Shown here: positions 62,906 to 64,000 of the stretch, piece by piece
Numbering within the stretch: the first letter of the stretch is position 1
Layout: the number at the start of each line of letters is the position of its first letter
Assembly: GCA_021738625.1 (NCBI GenBank)
Contig: JAIPBS010000002.1
Span: 1 to 64,000, forward strand
DNA: 64,000 bases
From: Bacteroidales bacterium
GTDB taxonomy: Bacteria; Bacteroidota; Bacteroidia; Bacteroidales; JAIOZK01
Direction of reading: 5' to 3'
Position numbers and translations under genes: made by a program
The notes under the pieces: model-generated
What the model was told of the DNA's origin: nothing
Database searches by the model: none
What the model saw: the letters and a program-made list of their open reading frames with translations, nothing else

Positions 62906-64000
62906 TCAACTGCCCGATTTTATAATTTGTTCGAGTTTGTCGGTCTGACTTTGCCAGTTATAATGCCGATAGACGAATGCATATCCGTTTTCGGCAATGG
63001 CGTTAGCAAATTTCTGATCTTCAAGTAAACTAACAATATGGTCGGCATAATCGCAGGGGTCCTTTCCGATCAGGATGTCCTGCATGGGTTTGGCTTCAAG
63101 GGCTTTGTTTGCCAGGGAAGAAGTGATGCATGGAATTTTCATGGCCATGGCTTCGAGCAGCTTGTTTTGCAGGCCGGTTCCGATCTGCATGGGAGCGATA
63201 AATATTTTTGCCCGGGCATAGCTGTCGCGAATGTCGTCCACCCAGCCACCAACATGAATATTTTTTGACTCAACCGCCCTGACGCGCTTATCCGGTGTTG
63301 CGCCCGAGATAAGAATCCGGATATCGGGCTTGTGTTTCCTGATCAGTGGCAATATTTTTTTCGCGATATACTCCACTGCATTCACATTGGGGGGATAGGC
63401 CATATTGCCTGTAAAAACCAGGTCGTAATCCTGTGGCCGCTCAATCGGCTTAAAAAAGCCGGTATCCACACCATTCATAATGATGTGGATGTTTTCTTTT
63501 TGGGGATGAGGGATCAGGTCGCGGTCGGGTTTGGAAATGATCACTTTATGGTCGAAATGATCAAAGATCATATGCTCGTATTTCAGTAGCCTCCTGTATT
63601 CCATTCGCAGGAAGGGCTTTAAGATAAATGAGGCGGTGTGAATCCGCCGCTCAACTCCTTTTGAAAACACATCCTGATAGTCGATGGTTTTGGGGATGTC
63701 CAGGTCTTTGATGTATTCGGCTGTGCGAACAAGCTGGCAAAACAGATGGTCGGGTTGGTTTTCGTCGATGATCCGTCTGATTTTCTTTTTGGCCTTTTTT
63801 GAATAGAAATATCCAAGCTGTAAAGGTTTTCCATTAAAAAAAGCTTTGATCAGGTTAACAAAGCGACAAAACCATGAACGGTCGATGAAAGTAACCGAAC
63901 TAACATAGGGCTGCACAGCCTGAAAGGCGTTTTGTTTGTCGATCTTCGTATCATTTAATGCACACAGAATGATCTCATTGCTTTCGGAAAGATGCTTAAC
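62906..64000 (-). CDS. Glycosyltransferase (GT4/GT1-like), N-terminus beyond the window
   Basis: A partial gene: the frame stays open to base 64000 (…ESNEIILCALNDTKIDKQ…), so the in-window GTG at 63916 is not the start. At least 365 residues are visible. The C-terminal Rossmann domain has VFTGNMAYPPNVNAVEYI, RILISGATPD, VGGWVDDIRDSYARAKIFIAPMQIGTGLQNKLLEAMAMKIPCI, the donor-binding Glu region of retaining GT-B enzymes. Likely acts in polysaccharide or glycolipid assembly with the neighbouring WbuC gene. Confidence 0.88.
   Translation of the reverse strand, partial: VKHLSESNEIILCALNDTKIDKQNAFQAVQPYVSSVTFIDRSWFCRFVNLIKAFFNGKPLQLGYFYSKKAKKKIRRIIDENQPDHLFCQLVRTAEYIKDLDIPKTIDYQDVFSKGVERRIHTASFILKPFLRMEYRRLLKYEHMIFDHFDHKVIISKPDRDLIPHPQKENIHIIMNGVDTGFFKPIERPQDYDLVFTGNMAYPPNVNAVEYIAKKILPLIRKHKPDIRILISGATPDKRVRAVESKNIHVGGWVDDIRDSYARAKIFIAPMQIGTGLQNKLLEAMAMKIPCITSSLANKALEAKPMQDILIGKDPCDYADHIVSLLEDQKFANAIAENGYAFVYRHYNWQSQTDKLEQIIKSGS

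Noticed and set aside
1-64000. tRNA, rRNA or tmRNA genes
   Set aside because: Read through for cloverleaf and T-arm-like sequences and found none; a covariance-model search would be decisive.

Overview
The window looks like chromosomal DNA of a free-living, probably marine or sediment, member of the Bacteroidota. The evidence is a SusC/SusD pair, a second TonB-dependent receptor with a carboxypeptidase-like N-terminal domain, a T9SS C-terminal sorting domain on a leucine-rich-repeat protein, and recurrent TAnnTTTG -7 promoter boxes a short distance before start codons. A Mo-dependent polysulfide/thiosulfate reductase-type operon and an indolepyruvate:ferredoxin oxidoreductase suggest anaerobic or facultative metabolism. 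No tRNA, rRNA or CRISPR array was seen.

Bases 1-12,400 are an accessory island flanked by two-part direct repeats (141-588 and 11596-12231). It holds a small membrane protein, a metallo-beta-lactamase-fold protein with altered metal ligands, a type IIG restriction-modification enzyme, and a compact four-gene A+T-rich operon. The restriction enzyme has a REP-associated (Y1/HUH) transposase domain and REP-like palindromes built into its reading frame. The operon is the most interesting system here: a TPR/coiled-coil protein ending in a DarT-like ADP-ribosyltransferase domain, a ZorA/MotA-like and a ZorB/MotB-like membrane pair, and a DraG/ARH-type ADP-ribosylglycohydrolase. I read it as a Zorya-like anti-phage system in which the membrane motor or sensor is coupled to an ADP-ribosylating toxin, with the hydrolase as its antidote. 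I know of no described system with this composition.

From 12.4 to 24 kb are queA, a MATE exporter behind a possibly structured leader, a decayed DUF433/DUF5615 toxin-antitoxin remnant, an S9 peptidase, a 3D-domain lipoprotein, a MITE-like insertion, a MazF-type toxin-antitoxin pair, molybdenum-cofactor genes mobA and mobB with a membrane protein, and the T9SS LRR protein. From 24.5 to 31 kb is a sulfur-respiration cluster: a Tat-exported molybdoenzyme, a four-cluster ferredoxin, an NrfD-type anchor, two half-length YeeE/YedE sulfur transporters and a rhodanese-like protein, followed by tatC. MobA/MobB supply the cofactor and TatC exports the enzyme, so these neighbours fit together.

From 31 to 64 kb is mostly housekeeping: pdxJ, dtd, a HAD phosphatase, a thioesterase, OsmC, a two-component system, a TonB receptor, CbpA-type DnaJ, a PspC/LiaF-like membrane cluster, icd and gltA, a cNMP-binding histidine kinase, acyl-carrier-protein phosphodiesterase, iorAB, an M23 peptidase, SusCD, hutH, hisS, a WbuC cupin and a partial glycosyltransferase. 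A ~103-bp bipartite palindromic repeat (6043, 24048, 47408, 57963, plus a fragment at 595) sits at gene 3' ends. In two unrelated genes it encodes the last ten residues and the stop codon.
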